A stretch of 64,000 bases of DNA. Origin: Straminergon stramineum (Eukaryota; Streptophyta; Bryopsida; Hypnales; Calliergonaceae). A model generated the notes under the pieces. It saw only the letters and a list, made by a program, of their open reading frames with translations, ran no database searches and had not been told where the DNA came from. The position numbers and the translations under genes were made by a program. This document shows, one piece after another, positions 60,211 to 64,000 of this stretch (positions are counted from its first letter, which is position 1; each line of letters opens with the position of its first letter). The stretch lies in the NCBI GenBank assembly GCA_963920665.1, contig OY987263.1, forward strand, positions 34,522,547 through 34,586,546, written 5' to 3'.

Positions 60211-63200
60211 AGAATGAGGTTTTGTCCAATTGATTTCTCATTCATTCAAAGTAGTACTTGAATCTTTAACAAAATGACCTTCTTCAATAATGAGTATGAT
60301 GAAATTGAAGTATAAAACATAATTACACAAAGATTTAAGCCAAAATGTGCAAAATTTAAGGAAAGAATTTGAGCTTTGAAAGATTAATTAGTATCAAGGT
60401 GATCAACCAAAAATAGTCAAATTATTGGATAAATTCCTACAAGTATTTTTTTTGGTTTCTATAGTTTGCTTGAAAGTTATTTGTTAGAGAAGATCGTATG
60501 TGTTTCAAAAAAAAAATTATTCATTAGACACTTTTAGTCCTCAGTATCCTTATTGGATTAACCTTGGAAAGATGTAGCCCTATTATTTAGGTCGTGAGTC
60601 AAATATTATTAGATTTTGGATCAATCTAAGCATATTTCTTGTTTTGACATTGTCCATGGAAGTCATTCATTAGGCATTATTGCAAAGTCCTTAGCATCCT
60701 TAAAATGACATGCCTATCACCAAGTTAGTCAACCAAAAAAAGATCCAATTAATTATTAGATGAATTGGTGCATTAGTTCTTCATTTCTACAAGAACCTTG
60801 AAAATCATTAGTCAAATATTTTTTATCATTTGTGGTGTTAGGGGGGTAACCATAAGAAGATGAAACCTATAACAAAAGTATTCTACCAAAAAATGATCCA
60901 ATTAGTAGATGAACATTGGAAAATTTCTTATAGATATATGAATCCCTAAATTTTTTGTCATACTCTTTTTGTCATTTGCAATGTTATAGACTTGACCTGG
61001 AAAGATTAAGACTTATTCACAAAGGTAATTGAGAGGTAAATGATCCAGTCATTGGATGAATAGGTGCATTATCTATTTCTATATGAAACTCAAAGTCATT
61101 TGTTGAACACTTTTTGTCCTCCATACTTCTACATAAATTCTCATAATTTCCAATAGAATGTGTTTTGTTGAAAATCAGAGATTAATTTTTATATGTAGAA
61201 TCTTTTGTTCAATGACAATTTTGAATTTTTTGCAGAATATTTTTAAATTTTGAATTGATGAACTCACTAGAATTTACCTAAAATAATTTCAAAGTAGAAT
61301 GAAATTGTCATATTTTGATGAATGGCTAATGTTTCATAGGTGATATGCATATTTTTGGGTGGAAGTAGCTTCATTACTTCAATGAAGGTCACAAATTATA
61401 CTATTTTGGAGAATAAAAAATAAAATCATAAAGAGATGGAAATCTTGATTTATTGTAAAGAAGATCCACTGACTATTCACAACCACCTCTCCTATCTTAA
61501 GGGCCTATGTGGCACAACCTCATTCAATTTGTACTCAACAATGAATACAACTTATAGTACACAAGTTGACATTATGTTATGCTATTTATACTAGTGGCAA
61601 TGTTAGATTGAGTATTGTACATTGCCAAATTTTAATTTAAAAAAAACAATGAAACTCCATATTTGGTTAATTGTTTCATTTAATATTCATGGTTATATTG
61701 ATAATTGATTGAAAAATATTGGTGATAAATTTTAAAATTTTGATGGTATGAAGATGTAGGAAGCATCCATACACATATTTTATGTTAAAGAAAAACCATT
61801 AAGAAACAAAAACATGATCTATGAAGAGTTCAATGTGAGGTATTGAATCACAAAACTATACAAAACATATATCTATATATTTAAACTAGATTTTGGCAAA
61901 GTGATTGTACCATCATACTTAAAGGTATAAAATCAATCATAGTGTAAGGATCAAATAGAAAATTAAATCAAATTACAATTGTATTCAATATTGTGTAAGA
62001 TGATTGGAATGGCACAATAGGATGTTGGCACCCTAGGTGTTGGAAATTGTATACAATATACAAGAACTTACAGTGGCACATGTTACTATTGACTATTGAG
62101 TAATGAAGCAAGTGAATAAAGGTGTAAAACATGCACACAATAGAATCCATTGCACACCACATGCAATTCACAATGTAAATTATAGCTTTGACCTTCATTT
62201 TAATAACATTCATCTTTTCAACAGCTTGTTACGTACATTTAAGGAGTCCCACAATTCTATTTGAATAACACTAGTTTTAATGGCATTGGAAATGTAAAGA
62301 AGTAAAATTAGAAAAAGACTTGTAAAGAGAAGGTTTAAGAGTTGTTTGAAATTTTGTTAGGTTCAATTTTAGAAGGGATCAAATTATAGGCTATTTAACA
62401 TCTACCTCTTCACTACATAACTTGATATAAAATGTATCTAGTTGAAAAAAAAAATGATCACAAACATAACATGCATAAGATGCATATAAACCTCTATGAG
62501 GGAAAAAAATAACTTTTAATTATCTATATTTTGTACACCAAATACACAAATAACACACTATTTTATTCATCTATGTCATTACATATATAATACATTGACT
62601 ACACCTCCTAATGGACATATAGTTGTAAGCTATATAATTGGGGTGGATTAGGGATGTGGTAGCAAATCCTAAAGTTATGTGAGCTTCAAACTTTCTTGTT
62701 GTCCCCATTGTCATATGTAAAGAAAATATTTATTTATTAAATGCTAATTTTTTTTAAAAATTAGACATTGAACATAGTCTTTTTGATTTTGTGTTCAAAA
62801 GATATTTAATTTTATCTACTTCAAAACATTTGATTATATATTGAGGACAAAATCACCTAGAGCATGAAATGTACAAGGTTAATTTTCAATTCTCATTAAA
62901 ATTAATCAAACAATTAAGAGCTAAAAGACAAGCAGTCAAGCATTGACTTTCAAAAAGTTAAGCAGGGACAAATTTGTCTTAAGATAATGTAATTATACAG
63001 TTAATTTCATCATATTTTGAAAAAGATATTTGTAGGGCTCAAATTCTTTTTCCCATTTAAAAATTTGAAGTTTGAAATGAATACTAATATTCATAGGTTT
63101 GTTATGGAAAAAGACAATATGTATTTATAACTTTATAGAGTGCAATTCCTGATGCAATTGGGATAAAATACTTATTGATTTGATGATGACTTGCAAACTA

Positions 63201-63525
63201 AAAACAATGAACATTTTCCAAGATTACCACTATGAAAAACACCCTTGGCCTCCAACAAGGTTTGGGAAAAAATCAAGAATAAACCTTAGGTTGAATGTGG
63301 AACAACTATATGGGAAAAAAAATCCAAAAAATGGAATTACATTAATGAAAATTCCTTACACCCTAAAGTTGTCAATTGCCATGTGGCAAAAAAAATTTCA
63401 ACCCAAAAGTTTAATATGTATTGCTACAAATCAAATTTGTCCTACCTATAAAGATAACAAGAACAAAATATGTTGGGATATGTCCATCATTGATCTTCTT
63501 GAGTAGTTTCTTCTCTCTGTATGAC
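60211..63525. other. AT-rich intergenic DNA, nothing seen
   Basis: More than 3 kb of AT-rich sequence. Frames are short and none resembles a known protein, including one of 108 codons at 63180-63506. Confidence 0.5.
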
Positions 63526-63527
63526 TA

Positions 63528-63797
63528 AGGTGGGTACCCCAAATGCACTGCTGACCTAGAACCGTCATCATCACTCTCTGTGCATCTCCAAAATCAATAT
63601 GTACCTATGTGGAATAACCGATTTTAGAACCTTTACAAAAAAAAACTTTGACCTTTCATAACTTTTGCATACGGTATCCAAATGGTGCATTGGAACCTCC
63701 TTTCCTTTGCCAACAAGAAAAATATGAAAATTTGACCAATCTAATAATAATAACTAAGCACAATAGCTAAAAGTGGTTGTTCTGGGTGTGCCCACCT
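63528..63797 (-). mobile_element. Family H element, about 270 bp with TA flanks
   Basis: The ends are inverted: AGGTGGGTACCCC at the left and, inverted, AGGTGGGCACACCC at the right, each next to TA. Internal words match 45078-45250 in the opposite orientation. A TA target points to a Tc1/mariner-like mover, but the tips are not the common Stowaway ones. Confidence 0.65.
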
Positions 63798-64000
63798 TAT
63801 CTTGTCTTCTTCCTTCTTGTGAAAACTCACATTCAATTGTTAGCTTCTTCTTCTTCTCTCTGCATCCTTTCTTCTTCCTTCTTGTTAAAAATCACATTCA
63901 GTTGTCGTTCCAACTATTTATTTAATGTACATCAAAAAACTTTAGTTAGTTAGAAGAACAAATCACAAGCTAATAATAAGTTATGCAATGTTGTTTGTGC

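Noticed and set aside
1..64000. tRNA, rRNA and CRISPR features
   Set aside because: I looked for tRNA T-arm words, rRNA-like blocks and regularly spaced repeats and found none.

Overview
This window looks like nuclear DNA of a land plant. The genes have spliced introns with GT..AG borders, the intergenic DNA is very AT-rich, there is a Ty3/gypsy chromovirus with a plant-type tRNA-Met primer site, and the gene families (class I small heat-shock protein, OPR-type flavin reductase, PQQ-propeller dehydrogenase, Prp28/RH21-type DEAD-box helicase) are plant ones. The many non-autonomous elements and the PQQ propeller gene would suit a seed-free plant such as a bryophyte, lycophyte or fern, but the sequence alone does not fix the species.

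Layout. A single-exon, truncated DEAD-box helicase (1994-3643, minus) lies between two direct repeats of about 0.45-0.5 kb; a decayed second copy of it with its upstream flank lies at 54.6-56.6 kb. From about 4.7 to 19 kb there is almost nothing but mobile-element debris. A transposase-like pseudogene with 13 in-frame stops fills 19.45-22.98 kb. A young, nearly intact 7.8-kb chromovirus (24960-32795, minus, TSD GGCTA) sits inside an older repeat that itself sits inside a still older element. The gene-bearing part is the right half: a four-exon PQQ-propeller dehydrogenase gene (37378-41191), an intronless small heat-shock gene with visible heat-shock elements (46138-46647), a three-exon secreted lipocalin-like gene (47522-50307) and a five-exon OPR-like reductase gene whose protein ends in Ala-Arg-Leu, a peroxisomal-type C-terminus (57739-60104). 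The last 3.8 kb carries no gene I can support. The genes are independent plant units, not an operon, and I see no shared pathway beyond a loose stress/oxylipin flavour of the HSP and OPR.

The main unexpected signal is a set of at least five unrelated-looking non-autonomous element families (about 222, 510-580, 650-900, 900 and 890 bp) that share the same tips, roughly YCCCTAAAGG, and sit next to TTAA. Several have an intact TTAA on both sides. This is the signature of TTAA-targeting (piggyBac-like) transposition, which is not a standard part of plant MITE catalogues. The window also holds a CACTA-type foldback MITE (TSD TTA), a Mutator-type MITE (9-bp TSD), a long foldback element and a small AGGTGGG-tipped element, several of them nested. 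Exon structures were assembled by eye from reading frame, splice borders and family resemblance; each multi-exon gene adds up to a whole number of codons. Edges of old repeats are approximate.
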